Source: Delphinapterus leucas (Eukaryota; Chordata; Mammalia; Artiodactyla; Monodontidae). From it: DNA of 64,000 bases. This document shows, one piece after another, positions 12,232 to 24,275 of the stretch. Every line of letters starts with the position of its first letter. Position 1 is the first letter of the stretch. The position numbers were made by a program, and so were the translations under genes. The stretch covers positions 6,566,686-6,630,685 of the forward strand of contig NW_022097996.1 in assembly GCF_002288925.2 (NCBI RefSeq). The letters run 5' to 3'. The notes under the pieces were generated by a model, which was not told the origin of the DNA, did not search any database, and saw nothing but the letters and a program-made list of their open reading frames with translations.

Positions 12232-15200
12232 CTGTAAGTAAGATAAAAGCAGACGAGAAAACATGACTATACTGAATTTTTCTAAGTTAAATATGTATAT
12301 ATATGATAAAATAGTGATATGAAATAACATAAAATTGGATTTTACAGCTCTAAAGTATAAAATGTTTACTTTTATACTTGTTTTATTTGTTTACCAGAGT
12401 AAGATAGACAAATGTCTTCCATTTAGCAGTTTTGACAGCACTTAATAAATGTGTTACAAAGATTAGTAATATTTGTTAGTCCTACTGAAGTTGAACATAA
12501 ATAACGATGATGATGATGATAGCCAACATTTACCAAGTGCTTACTCAATGCCAGGCACTATTTAAAGCATTTTAATAGTATTAACTTGTTCAGTCTTTAC
12601 AACAATCCCATGATTTGGTGCTACAGATAAAGAAACAGACACCATAAAAAAGTTGCCCAGGGAAACACAGCTTGATCTGAATCCAAGGAGCTTACTCCTG
12701 AGTTTGCAAACAGGCTCCAGACGCGCAGGCTCAGCGGCCATGGCTCACGGGCCCAGCCGCTCCGAGGCATGTAGGATCTTCCCGGACTGGGGCACGAACC
12801 CGCATCCCCTGCATCAGCAGGCGGACTCTCAACCACTGCGCCACCAGGGAAGCCCCTGAGTTTGCAATCTTAACCAAGAGTTTAAATAGAATTAAGCAAG
12901 TATGTGCTCTATTGCGAAATATAACCGAATTGGTGGAAGGAGGAAGGTTGCTGGGCAGAGGGAGAAATTGTAATGCTATAACTTCAATACTTAAATGAAA
13001 AGTTGCAACATTAAGTTTAGCAGTTTCAAAACGCTGGTTCTTTACTATCACAGCTATATATGATTGTTTACAAAATCTGTAATACTTAAAATGCTAATGG
13101 TTCATACCTCAAAACACACTGTTTCTACACATTGGTATACCTGTTTCCAACTCTGTTTGAGGCATTAGCTACTGGTTGTTATTTGAAAGCTAACGTTTCA
13201 TCTTATTACAATGCCTGGAAATTCTGGATGTATTCATCCAGAAAGTGAACCATAGTTTCACTTTCTGATATTCATCATTGATTTTTGGCTCAAACTTCCT
13301 TCTTTTCTCACACACACAGCTTACAAGAAAACAAAAAAGTTACCATCTCAGCCTGTAACATCAAAATTTCTGAGGATAGTGGGTAAAATATCTAATTTTG
13401 TATAGGAATATCTTCTTAATAGTTAATTTATATTAACTAATGAAATCACTGATTTCGTAACAATGAGTTTAGTAACTTGTTAGAAAATTATCAATATTTT
13501 AGCAGTCTCTTTAATCTAGTCCCATAGCTTTTGATTTTATTACTAAGCTACATGAAAGCAACAGAACCTCTCAACATCCAAATTAAAAAAACAAAAAACT
13601 AAGCTAGCCTTTAATTTATCACTAAGAAAAAAAAAATCCAAGCATCAGATATATAGGCATAATTATGTGGTAAACACTAAAGGAAGCATTTCTTTTAAAA
13701 ATGAACAATCCAAATTTAAATCCCAAATGAAAACCACATTCTGATTGAGTTCATATAAGCATAGAAATAAACTCTTATACAAAGTTCAAATATAGGATCA
13801 TAAATTAAGTTTGATGGGAATACTAAAGTGTAGAAAAGAGGTTATAAATAAAAGTGAGCCAGTTTTAAAGTACTTTGTTTTTTAAGAAGATGTTGGGGGT
13901 AGGAGTTTATTAATTAATTTATTTATTTTTGTTGTGTTGGGTCTTCGTTTCTGTGCGAGGGCTTTCTCTAGTTGTGGTGAGTGGGGGTCACTCGTCATCG
14001 CGGTGCGCGGGCCTCTCACTATCGTGGCCTCTCTTGCTGCGGAGCACAGGCTCCAGATGCGCAGGCTCAGTAGTTGTGGCTCACGGGCCTAGTTGCTCCG
14101 CGGCATGTGGGATCCTCCCAGACCAGGGCTCGAACCCGTGTCCCCTGCATTAGCAGGCAGGTTCTCAACCACTGCGCCACCAGGGAAGCCCTAAAGTACT
14201 TTTCTTTCCTCTTACACTGAACAATTAAAAATTAATAACTATACTTTAAATATTACTAATAGAATTTCCTCTCACTTCCACAGTAACTTCATTATGACAA
14301 GACAAGGGAAGAATAACAAGATGATATTGATGATTTTTAGCTATTTGAAAGTTGAGAAATGAACTACATAATTAATACTATAATTCTGTAGCATCGGGAA
14401 GCCTGAGTTAAAAATGTCATTGTTGGTAATACATTTTTACTAAAGTTTGGCTATTTAGATAATTGATTCTCTCCATAGATTTTCATTGAAAAATGGTTTT
14501 AAAGTCTCAAAAAACTTGTTTTTAGACATGTTTTACTCCGTTCAGAAGTTTCATTTTAAAATAATGAGACTTAAGTAAACTTTGGTAAAGAATGCTAGAA
14601 AACCCAAGATTCAATGATTCTTTCATTTTCATGACTCATGTATACAATCTGTTAAGGAGTAACTTAGGTTCCATAGATTCTATTGCACCAAAAGTTCTTA
14701 GATTTATAGCTTAAATTTAACCTGGTAAAAGAGCTGCTGAAATTTCTACAGTCTACTTTCACTTCAGCAAGTAGATTATCTCTTTGCTTTCCAATATTTG
14801 CCTAATTCATTGAACAAATAGTGGTTAGAAAATATAAAAAGTAGATGAAATATTCACCAGTTAAAGTTTATGCTAACAAGCAGCACCAACCCCCCCCCCC
14901 CAAAAAACAAACAAACAAACAAACACAAAAAACCCACAACCTGTAGGCAAGATTCTACTTAGAGCTATCTGGATCCAACATGGTGGACTGAACTTACCCT
15001 TGCCAGAGAAGTTCATCATTGGCCAGGTCCTGCCAAACACAGGAAGCTAAGCAGAGGTCAGTTGCATTCAGGTAGGACAAGATGGTAAAGCTTAGCTCGG
15101 GAGGCAACATTTCCAAATTAATGAATCCTTCCTGTTCTTTCGATTTCCTTGTCTTCAAAAGATGATATATATCAATGCCCCCTTGGACTTGTTTGCGATG

Positions 15201-15326
15201 ACTGGTGTTAGAAATGCTGCTGGCAGCCATCCTCCTGCCCTGCTCTCTGCTGAGGTAGCCTTGCTCACTGTAGCCTTCCTGCTGTAGCTGCTGGTTTCTG
15301 GCCACTCTCCACAGCCCCTGACCCAT
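12105..15326 (-). CDS. FBXO8: FBXO8 (F-box only protein 8), 5' part of the coding region, continues off the left edge
   Basis: Two coding exons join in frame: 15326-14998 (codons 1-109 plus two bases of codon 110) and 12231-12105 (codons 110-152). The protein starts MGQGLWRV. Residues about 70-110 form an F-box (LPPELSFTILSYLNATDLCL, then VWQDLANDELLW), the motif that binds SKP1 in SCF ubiquitin ligases. The next exon encodes LCKSTWGHCSIYNKNPPL and continues to NANPDE. I recognise this as FBXO8 from near-identity to the human protein as I recall it (319 residues). The family is known to pair an F-box with a C-terminal Sec7-type domain and to act on the small GTPase ARF6. The Sec7 part (about 167 residues) is not in this window: no antisense match to its conserved stretches was seen in 1-12104. 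CEP44 is the head-to-head neighbour, as in other mammals. Confidence 0.95.
12518..12890 (-). repeat. MIR element split by a CHR-2 SINE
   Basis: Antisense MIR core ('ccaagtgcttactcaatgcc', 'tttacaacaatcccatg', 'gttgcccagggaaacacag') runs to about 12697 and resumes after the SINE with 'tttgcaatcttaacca'. A (GAT)n microsatellite lies just before it. Confidence 0.7.
12710..12854 (-). mobile_element. CHR-2 SINE with 13-bp TSD
   Basis: Antisense tRNA-derived SINE ending 'actgcgccaccagggaagcc'. It is flanked by CCTGAGTTTGCAA at 12697-12709 and 12855-12867. The poly-A end is very short. It lies about 480 bases from FBXO8 coding exon 2, inside the intron. Confidence 0.9.
13877..14191 (-). mobile_element. 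CHR-1 SINE (long form) with 11-bp TSD
   Basis: Antisense tRNA-derived SINE of about 315 bases, from the AT-rich 3' tail at the left to 'cgccaccagggaagccc' at the right. It is flanked by TAAAGTACTTT at 13866-13876 and 14192-14202. It lies in the intron between the two FBXO8 coding exons. Confidence 0.9.
14203..14997. repeat. FBXO8 intron with C-run and (CAAA)n simple repeat
   Basis: The intron next to the F-box exon is otherwise unremarkable. A run of about twelve C followed by a (CAAA)n microsatellite sits at 14890-14930, some 70 bases beyond the splice donor. Confidence 0.7.
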
Positions 15327-15334
15327 CTGCAAGC
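14998..15334 (-). CDS. FBXO8: FBXO8 first coding exon (N-terminus and F-box)
   Basis: The coding part is 15326 down to 14998. It ends in CAAGG followed by GTAAGT, a strong donor, in phase 2. The start codon is at 15326-15324. The 5' boundary is less sure. A pyrimidine-rich tract ending in CAG gives a start at 15334, eight bases before the ATG. Other AGs allow 15326 or 15392. The frame stays open for 33 codons upstream of the chosen ATG, so the Met choice rests on the known family start MGQGLW, not on a stop codon. Confidence 0.92.
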
Positions 15335-16929
15335 CTGGGAGAAAGCCAGAATGGAGTAAGAAGGCGACATTACAAAAGTAATCCACCTTTCCCTGCGGTA
15401 CAACAAGTCTACATGAAGCATTCATTTATCAGAATGAACATTGCTCATTAAAGCGTATTAAATGGAGTAGGAAATTACAAATAGTTGGAACATAGTAAGT
15501 ATGAAACTTGGATGGAGAACTATTTAGTTTGATTATCACCTTTATCTCAGTTTGCTAACCACTTTTAAAGTCCACAGGTGACATAATCATTTTTCACAAG
15601 GTAAGATTTAAAAGTTACTGACGTCTTAAAGACTCTTACAAATTATAATTATGTGGACTTATGGGCCAGTATTAAATACAACTCTGATCAGAGCACAGGA
15701 CTTCACTTAAAAGACCTGTACACCCTGCTTTTTATCACAACCCAGGCTAAGCTAAGCTAGGCCCTTTTAACCAAATTCCCAGATGCATAACAGCTGTGAA
15801 ACAGGCTTTTCATTTAATTCTTGCCAGTCTGCTCTTAAGTTGTAGGCTGTAATAAAATGTAACATAGGCCCTGAAGTCTAATTCAGAAACCTTATAAATT
15901 AGACACGTAGGACTCCATGATAAAGAGCTCAGTAATTACTATTTGATTCTGTTGCTGCTTTAAGTACAAATCATAATTTAGACTAATTTTCCAGTTCTTC
16001 TCCAGGAGCCCTATGGACTCCTCAGAGGTACCTGGGAAAAGGCAGGAGAAGGGATGGGAGTGCTCTAGCCTCTTCTCTCTCCACTTGACCTCCAACCAAA
16101 GTAGCTCTACATTTATCTCTTACAAATATCAGACTTCCTCATATACAAATATTTAGAAGACTATTGGCCTAGACTTTCTATTTCACTTGGTTTTGCAAAT
16201 AAGTAACTTTTCCTGGGCAAATAAATTCACTGAGAAAAATGAAATCAGGAAGAGCTTTTAACTAACACAAATAATTATTTTCATGATCTCTTTTACAAAC
16301 AAAATATTCTTGTTTTAAAAGCCCAAGTTGACTACTGGGACGTGCGTGTTTTAAAAATTTGGAGGAAGAAATGGATTTTTGTTCAAAATCATTAAACTAA
16401 ATTTCATAGCGTGACCTAACCTTAAAATATGGTTTTGTTTTAATTGGCTGCTTACAATAAGGAGTAATAATCAAACAATAAAAAAGCAACCCCTCCCCAA
16501 GCCCACTGGTGACCAGAAATTCTGAAAATTATTAGGAATAATTTGAAAATTGAGTAGAATTTCAAAGAATGTCACCGAGTATTTTTTCAGTATTTAAAAG
16601 GGCATGTATATTTATTGAATTATTGTCTGTTAGTTGGATAATGGCCACTGTAACAGGCTACTTGTTGATTAAGACAGAAAAAACAGTCCAGGATAATTTT
16701 TCTCTCTTTGTCCTTACTGTGAACTGCTTGGAAATCCACAAGCTTACGCTATAAAGAGATGCGGGAGGGAGGATACAGAGAGAAGGAACATATTAATAAT
16801 CTTTAAATGTGGGGAAATTTGTTTTTGCAAAGAAACCACAAAAGGTAGTAACTTTTCCTCCCTATGACACATACTACCATAATGGTAGCAGTTCCTGAAG
16901 TAGTGGTTAAGCTATTAATAATTAAATTC
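15335..16929. other. FBXO8 intron 1, no element recognised
   Basis: AT-rich sequence with only short frames. I saw no conserved exon and no clear repeat family. Confidence 0.5.
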
Positions 16930-17450
16930 TTATTTTCTATTAGAATGATTGAAATCCCAAACTGACAACACCAAATGCTGGCAAGGATGTGTGAATTCAA
17001 AATGGTACAGTCACTTTGGAAGACAGTTTGACAGTTTCTTACAAAAATAAACATACTTTTACCATATGGTCCAGCATTCATGCTCCTTGGTATCTACCCA
17101 AATAAGTTGGGAACTCATGTCCACACAAAAGCCTGCACACAAACCTGCAGCTTTAGTCATAATTACCAAAACTTATAAGCAATCAAGTTGTCCTTCAGCA
17201 GGTGAATGGATAATTTACTGTGGTACAACCAGACAATGGAATGTTTAGTGCTAGAAAGAAGTGAGCTATCAAGCCATGAAAAGATATGGAAGAAACTTAA
17301 GTGCATATTACTAAGTGAAAGCAGCCAATCTGAAAATGCTATGTCATATGTGATTCCAATTATAAGACATCCTAGAAAAGGCAAAACTACAGACAGTAAA
17401 TTAACACAGAAAAAAATACAGAATATCAACAAAAATTTGTAAGGAGCTAT
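16930..17450 (+). mobile_element. Old L1 (L1M class) ORF2 3' fragment
   Basis: Reads as degraded L1 ORF2 end: 'ccatatggtccagcattcat', 'ggtatctacccaaataagtt', then 'agcaggtgaatggataa' and 'gtgagctatcaagccatg'. Many substitutions and stops indicate an ancient copy. Confidence 0.8.
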
Positions 17451-18334
17451 AAGTTTCCTTAAAGTTTAAATATGCTATGTCATGTTACAACGTAAGTACA
17501 ACTTAATTTTGACACAAAAGACTCATAAACATTTTAAAATTTTTATCATAGCCATTTCTCTGTTTATCTTAGCAAGAAAATATCTAGAAATTGAATTGAT
17601 TGCTAAGCTCACCCAGTGTATCTGTCATCATTTTAGATAATTATATTTATTCTTCTCTTTTGCATTTGCAGCACTAAAGGTAAATAATCAAACGTGGTGA
17701 CTGATGTCTGAAGTCTCAAGATTTAAGGCATTTAGTATCAATTTTGTATGTACTTTCCCTACAACATCTTTCTAGTGACATATGGTTAGGCAGCTGATAT
17801 TACTCTCAGGGATGTTGCTAGGGGACACAGAATCAGGGTGATTTCCCTAGGCTCTGGACTTTAATGGGGATCACTTAAATAGAGCACTGGATAAAGTGAT
17901 TCGGAGAGCATCCAGCAGGTAGAAAAGAGGTTAAGCCAACAGCCGGTTCTTAGGATTAAAAAAAGTTGATGGGGAGGGTGGAGGTTTGAGGCTTATCTAC
18001 ACGTGATTCAGACAAAGAAAACTGCATTTTCTATTCTTCTACTGCTAAATAAATATTCTTCTATTGCAAATTACCCTTGCAGGATGTCTTTTTCCCTTTA
18101 AAGCAGTTCTTGATATGGAGCACGAACACAGTATGATAAATCACTTGAGAAGGATTACTATCATATATTTATCCTTCGGAGAAAGGAAAGGGTGTTGACA
18201 GTGTTCCACCCCACTCCCAGTCTTCCTTAGGGTAATAGTGGTGTGGAATGTGGACAGAACTGTCAGAAAAGTGATAAAACTCTCAAAAAGACAGGAGATC
18301 CACTACAGAAGGTGCGAAGCAAGTCACGGAGGGA
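17451..18334. other. FBXO8 intron 1, no element recognised
   Basis: No gene, RNA or repeat was identified in this AT-rich stretch. Confidence 0.45.
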
Positions 18335-18560
18335 GCATAGTGCTGTGGACTCTGAAGTTGAACAGACTTGAGTTCAAATCCTGACTTCACTGATGAGCAC
18401 TTACAGGACCTTGGGGAATCTACTCGACTAGTCTAAGCTTTGGTTTCCTCATATTTAAGGTGATAATTTGCATATAATATAGGGGTAATACATATAGCTC
18501 AGAGAGCTGTTGTATTAAACATTACATATAAAGTGCACTTCACAGCTAATAATAAAACGT
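18335..18560 (+). repeat. MIR element, sense orientation
   Basis: Contains the MIR signature 'gagttcaaatcctgacttca', then 'ggaccttggggaatctactc' and 'tggtttcctcat', in order. Confidence 0.75.
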
Positions 18561-18957
18561 TAGCTCATTTGTTTTGACAAAACCATATTTTCACAGAATG
18601 AAAATGATGAGCATTTCAGTAAAACTTATTGAATGATACTTCAATTATCACATAAAAAAAGAAATCCATGAGTGAGTCTACACTGATGATCACTAAATAT
18701 TACATGAAGAAAGGAAAGCTCTTCCTTATAGTAAAATTCTGAATAATGAGTTAGAAAAATCATCATTTAACTACCATCATAGAAAAACTAATTCTTAAGG
18801 CAAGAATTATCAGTGGGTGCTGAATCTGGAATTTGATAAAGAATGGAAGATTTACAGAGTCTCAAATATATTACTCATTAATTACAAAAAGAAATTAAGA
18901 AATCAGACAATATTTAACCAAGTGTTCAAACTTAACATTTACCAATAAGAGACAAAC

Positions 18958-19041
18958 GGACATATATGCCTCTCTGGACATGATACCCTGAGAAGGATAG
19001 GACATATATGCCTCTCTGGACGTGATACCCTGAGAAGGATA
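18958..19041 (+). repeat. Two-copy 42-bp tandem duplication
   Basis: Units 18958-18999 and 19000-19041, each beginning 'ggacatatatgcctctctgg', differ at one base (A/G). Near-identity points to a recent duplication. Confidence 0.95.
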
Positions 19042-19159
19042 TAACAATTATACAGTACTCTGGCCAAAAATGTATAACCTTTATCTAATCATGAGGAGTA
19101 TCAGAGAAACCCAAGAGTCTATAAATAATCTTTTTTTCCTTCAAAATTGCCAATGCTGT

Positions 19160-19610
19160 GAAGATAAAGAAAGGAATCATTCCAGATTAAAGGACACTGA
19201 AAAACATGACATCTAAATGCAGTGTGTGGACTGGATCTTAGCATGAAAAAAAAGTGCTAGAAAGGACATTATTGGGATAACTGAAAAACTAGACATATGG
19301 GCTGTAGATTGGATAAAAATACTTATATGAATGTCAACTTTTTTGAATTTGATAACTGTACAGCGGTTTTGTCAGAGTATATTCTTGTTCTTTAGGAAAA
19401 AAAACTGAATTATTAAGGCATAATGTATAAGACAGTCTCAAATGGTTCAGAAAAACAAACATCTGTCTCTATACAGAAAGAATGTTAACGCAATGTTGCA
19501 AAATGTTTAAAATTGGTGAATCTGGGTAAAAGGTACACACCAGTTATTTTTATTAATCGTACAACCTTTCTGTAAACAGAAATCTCCTGGTTGAGGAATC
19601 CAAGCATGTG
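19160..19610 (+). mobile_element. Old L1 (L1ME-like) 3' UTR fragment
   Basis: Matches the recalled L1ME 3' UTR pattern: 'aaaggacattattgggataa', 'tgaatttgataactgtac', 'tattcttgttctttagg', then 'tctcaaatggttcagaaaaa'. It has no coding capacity. Confidence 0.7.
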
Positions 19611-20007
19611 AAATTTGAAAATAACTGAGTTTGATGTGTACTAAGTATAAGAATTACTGCCCTAAGAGCTTAGCGTCATACAGACTGAAAACCATCACGG
19701 AGATAAATGCTCAGCATCACAGTTTAAGAGTAGCAGAGACCCCTGTCAAGGCAAACATCAAAATAGTAAGAATTATTCTTGCCAGTTGTGGTAGAAAATT
19801 TTCTTTTAAAGGCTGAAGAAGTATTTTTAAAGAAAGTAGGGGAAAAAAATACCCCTTTAACTTTGCATGTGCAGATTTAAGGCTTGGAATTCCTGGCTGC
19901 GTTCTCTCCTTTCATACATAATATTATGTGCACAATGTTTTTAACATAATATTTAATAATATAAATATTAAACCATAATATTGTTTTTGTACTATAAACC
20001 ACAATTT
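19611..20007. other. FBXO8 intron 1, no element recognised
   Basis: AT-rich stretch with several AATATT-type palindromic words near 19910-19980. I saw nothing else. Confidence 0.4.
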
Positions 20008-20235
20008 ATTTAGTACTTACTCTATGCCAAGCATTGTGGAAGTTTTAATACATTATCTCATTTTTGTCCTCAAAACAACCTTCATAGGTAGATATTATTC
20101 TAATTTTATAGCTGAAGAAATAGTGACTCAGAGAGGTTAAGCAACTTTGCCCAAGATCTCAGAGCTGGCAAATGGAAAACTTAGGATTCCATCTCAGGTC
20201 TATCTGAGTCCAAAGGTTAGTCTTAACCACCAAAC
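20008..20235 (-). repeat. MIR element, antisense
   Basis: Well-preserved antisense MIR: 'tagtacttactctatgccaa', 'cctcaaaacaaccttcatag', 'cagagaggttaagcaac', 'ttgcccaagatctcagagct', ending in 'cttaaccacca'. Confidence 0.85.
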
Positions 20236-21136
20236 CTTATGCCCAGAACTGGCAAAGACGATCCACCATCTGCTTCTTCATCACTAGCTCTCATCTCTTC
20301 TCCCTCTGTCACTGCTTATTACCTCCATGCTGCTCCCAGCTGCAGCCTCTCTTTAGGCTACTGTTCTTGTGGAAAGCACATACACTTTGACGTGAAAAAA
20401 GATCTGGTTCAGACTCCCACACAGAATCTGTTTAGCTTATAGTCTGTGGTACTCATTTTCCTCACTAGATAAACAGTGAATAAGTCTTATCCCATGGAAC
20501 TTAAAGGGGTTAAGAGAACCTAAGCCATAGGGAATTTATCATAACAGGTAGTTTTGTAGTCACCACTCAGTCCCCTTTAAATGATAACTCTTATTTATTT
20601 TGGTTCTCCCATTTCAGAGTACACCTGGTTATTCTGGACCTAATGATCTGAGTAGTTATAATCCTGGTTCCAAATTCCATTAATTGAGGATCTGTGAATT
20701 CGGAGGTGCCATTTACCTTCGCTAGGAGAAAAAAATAACAACTAGTAAATATATAAAGTTAGAAGAAACTAACTTTGCTTAGGCTGACACTCTTGGCTTG
20801 GCAAATAAGGTCAAGTATTTAGTTATCAGTCAGTGATAACAGAGATACCTTTTGGCATTTAAGTACTACCATCATCTTTAATCACTATAGACATGTTTCT
20901 AGAAATGAAAACTTTAAGACTTCATGGGAAGATTCAACATATCAGGAGTCCTTATGGCGGTATCACAAAATAAATCGATTAATAAGAAAGTTCTACTCTA
21001 GATCTTTATGACATCTTCACATCCCAGGAACTTGAATTATAAAGAGCTTTATGGATAGAGTGTCAATTTCTTGGATCTTTGAAATCAATGTTACAACTGT
21101 TGAGATCTATATTTTTAAAGCATATTTCTTGATTAT
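20236..21136. other. FBXO8 intron 1, no element recognised
   Basis: Frames such as 20239-20442 have no recognisable similarity. No repeat was assigned. Confidence 0.4.
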
Positions 21137-21149
21137 AAAATACGAATTA

Positions 21150-21519
21150 GGGGCTTCCCTGGTGATGCAGTGGTTAAGAATCTGCCTGCCAATGCAGGGG
21201 ACACGGGTTCGATCCCTGGTCCGGGAAGATCCCACATGCCGCGAAGCAACGAAGCCTGTGAGCCACAACTACTGAGACTGCGCTCTAGAGCCCGCAAGCC
21301 GCAACTACTGAGCCTGTGTGCCACAACTACTGAAGCCCACGCGCCTAGAGCCCATGCTCCACAACAAGAGAAGCCACCACAATGAGAAGCCTGTGCACCA
21401 CAACGAAGAGTAGCCCCCGCTGGTCGCAACTAGAGAAAGCCCACGCACAGCAACAAAGACCCAATGCAGTCAAAGATAAATAATAAATTAATTAATTAAT
21501 TTTTAAAAATAAATAAAAT
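21150..21519 (+). mobile_element. CHR-1 SINE, near full length, with 13-bp TSD
   Basis: It starts 'ggcttccctggtgatgcagt', carries the tRNA-derived B-box-like 'gggttcgatccctggt', continues through 'gccacaactactg' repeats, and ends in an AT-rich tail. It is flanked by AAAATACGAATTA at 21137-21149 and 21520-21532. Confidence 0.93.
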
Positions 21520-21837
21520 AAAATACGAATTACTCAAACATATGTTCCTTAAGATGACAATAATTTTGGAACTCACCTATCATACTGTGCTTTATTATTG
21601 TTTATTAAAAGAAATAAAAATTTAAAAATATATACAGGTAGTCCTTGCCTTGTACAGTACCAAGCTAAATACTGGCTGACAGTTCCATAGGACTGTGCAC
21701 AGCAAGGCCACAGTTCTAACACTCATGCATTTCAGTTTACATGGTACTGAGCAGAGTAAGAACTGCCTGTAAGTACTAAGATGGGGGACTAATTCAACAC
21801 AATAGGCTACATGGAAAAATCCAATACCAAACACAGT

Positions 21838-21895
21838 GCCTTAGACCTACAAAGCACTCAGTAAATATTTGTTGACTGCAAGAACGGATGAATGG
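21838..21895 (+). repeat. L2-type 3' end remnant
   Basis: 'agcactcagtaaatatttgt' and 'gaacggatgaatgg' match the typical L2 3' terminus. It is short, so the call is tentative. Confidence 0.5.
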
Positions 21896-21899
21896 TAAA

Positions 21900-23345
21900 C
21901 AATAAGAAAAACTGAATTAGATGAACCTCGACCTAAACATCACATCTTTCAAAAAATCATCAGAATGGATCATAGACTTAAATGTAAAGCATAAAAGAAT
22001 AAAACTTTTAGAAAAATACAGAGAAGGAAATCTTAGGGATCTATGTCTAGGCAAAGAGAGTTCATCAAAAGTACAATCCATAAAAGTAAAAGTTGATAAA
22101 GTCGACCTCATCAATATTAAAACTTTTGCTCTTTGATAGCCCATGTGAAGACAAAAACACAAGCTACAGGCTGAGAGAAAATATTTCCAAACCACATATC
22201 TGACAAAGGACTAGTATCGAGAATATATAAACAATTTTCAAACTCAAAAGCAAAAAATCAAACAATTCAATTAAAAAATGAACATAATATTTACAATAGC
22301 CAGGACATGGAAGCAACCTAAGTGCCCATCGACAGATGAATGGATAAAGATGTGGCACATATATACAATGAAATATTACTCAGCCACAAAAAGAAACGAA
22401 ATTGAGTTATTTGTAGTGAGGTGGATGGACCTAGAGTCTGTCATACAGAGTAAAGTAAGTCAGAAAGAGAAAAACAAATACCCTATGCTAACACATAATA
22501 TATGGAATCTAAAAAAAAACCTAGGGGCAGGGCAGGAATAAAGATGCAGACATAGAGAATGGACTTGAGGACACGGATGAGGGGAAGGGTAAGCTGGGAC
22601 GAAGTGAGAGAGTAGCATTGACATATATACACTACCAAACGTAAGGTAGATAGCTAGTGGGAAGCACCTGCGTAGCACAGGGAGATCAGCTCTGTGCTTT
22701 GTGTCCACCTAGAGGGGTGGGATAGGAAGGGAGGGAGGGAGACGTAAGAGGGAAGAGATATGCGGATATATGTATATGTATAACTGATTCACTTTGCTAT
22801 ACAGCAGAAGCTAACATACCATTGTAAAGCAATTATACTCCAATAAAGATGTTAAAAAAGAAAAATTGAACATAAGACATGAACAGATATTTCGCCAAAG
22901 AGGACATACAAATGGTACACAACACACGATAGACATTCAGCATCATTACCCAGGAGGGAGGTGGGTGTAGTTATAAAAGGGCAGCACCAGGGATCCCGGT
23001 GGTGTTTGAACTGTTCAGTGTCTTGACTGTGGTGCTGGATATGTGAATCTGCACAGAATCTCATACACACAGATACACATTTGAGCAAAAATAAACTGGG
23101 GAATTCTGAATAAGATAGGTGCAATGTATTAATGTCAATATCCTGGTTGTGATAGTATATAATGGTTATGCAATATGTCACTGCCTAGGGAAACTAGGCA
23201 AAGTGTACAAGAGATCTCTTGGTATATTTCTTGCAACTGCATGTGTATCTACAATTAACTGGAAAAAAAAAAAGGACAGAGTATTGTACACTTAAAATGG
23301 GTGAATTTTACAGTATGTAAATGATACCATAATATAGTTTTTCAA
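21900..23345 (+). mobile_element. Old L1M element (ORF2 end and 3' UTR), interrupted by a younger L1
   Basis: The left part (21900-22287) reads as degraded ORF2. The right part (22861-23345) continues with 'atttcgccaaagaggacata' and the L1M 3' UTR ('agggatcccggtggtgtttg', 'tgtcaatatcctggttgtga'). The sequence between is a younger L1 with its own TSD. Confidence 0.85.
22288..22860 (+). mobile_element. Young 5'-truncated L1 nested in an older L1, 14-15-bp TSD
   Basis: This carries the ORF2 C-terminal remnant (RNEIELFVVRWMDLESVIQS) and the L1 3' end 'tactccaataaagatgttaa'. It is flanked by AAAAA(T)TGAACATAA-like direct repeats at 22274-22287 and 22861-22875. The same 3' end family occurs antisense at 5985 and 60174. 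Confidence 0.88.
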
Positions 23346-24059
23346 AGAACTAGAGACTCTAATAAACACTCTAAAGAAGGTGACCAAGGACACAGCAAGC
23401 CTAGTGTCTATGACAAATAGTAACTATTTTAGATTTAAGGATACCCAACTAATTATTAAAAATCTATGACCTATGAATCACCTCTGACTTCGTGGAATGT
23501 ACTGTATAGATTAAAAGAAGACAGAATCAAGGAATACGAATACTTAAGGATACAGATCTATAATAATGTTTTGACTATTTACCTAGGAAGTATCAATAAT
23601 TGAGTAACAGTATAAATGCAAAAGGATTGATGTGTGCCTGTTACTTGGTCTAATAAAAAAAACCCCAGCATAAATGCAAAATACATTAAAGAAAATTGGT
23701 TTAACTACTCATTAAAAATCAAAGTACATAAACTAATGTGATTTAATTTGGATTGCTTCAATTCCAATTTTATAATATTTCTGATTTGTGGGAATAATGA
23801 TCCAATTTGGTAAAAATATTTTAAAAATCAGTAAGTTGTTTAATCTCCTTACTACTTAGATATCCTTGTTTCTATGAAAATAACAGCGACAATAATAATA
23901 GTACTTTTTTTACACATTGACCGGATAATTTAGAAGTCTGTATTTTTTAATCTAAGTATTTAGGCCTTTTGGTTTTTAAAATTAATATCTAGCTTTATTA
24001 TGCTGAGACTAGAGAATGTGGGCTCTATGATGTGTGCTTGAGAGAAATGTGTAGGTTTT
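23346..24059. other. FBXO8 intron 1, no element recognised
   Basis: AT-rich; I could assign nothing. Confidence 0.4.
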
Positions 24060-24275
24060 CTTGACACTGCTACTTTGGAGAGTGAATTTAAAGTTGGAGT
24101 TCCAGTTATGCCATATGCTGTATGACCTTAGATATTTCAAACGAGGTTTCTGATCTTCGGTTACCTACAAAATAGGGGAAATCACTCCTATCTATTTTAC
24201 AGGATTGCTATAAGCCTTAACTGAGATAACATATATAAAAGCATCTTTTAATTGGCAAAGCAGTATGTACGCCCT
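24060..24275 (+). repeat. MIR element, sense, diverged
   Basis: Order of 'tatgaccttagatatttcaa', 'ctacaaaataggggaaatca' and 'ttacaggattgctataagcc' fits a diverged MIR. Confidence 0.6.

Noticed and set aside
12621..13051. Frames across 12621-13051 on both strands
   Set aside because: They translate the CHR-2 SINE. Near-identical peptides appear at every CHR copy (31 kb, 63 kb, 14 kb).
21150..21240. Possible tRNA gene
   Set aside because: The A/B-box-like sequence is the tRNA-derived head of a CHR SINE; no cloverleaf with a mature 3' end.
21133..21429. 98-codon minus frame and its plus-strand partners
   Set aside because: Translation of the CHR-1 SINE.
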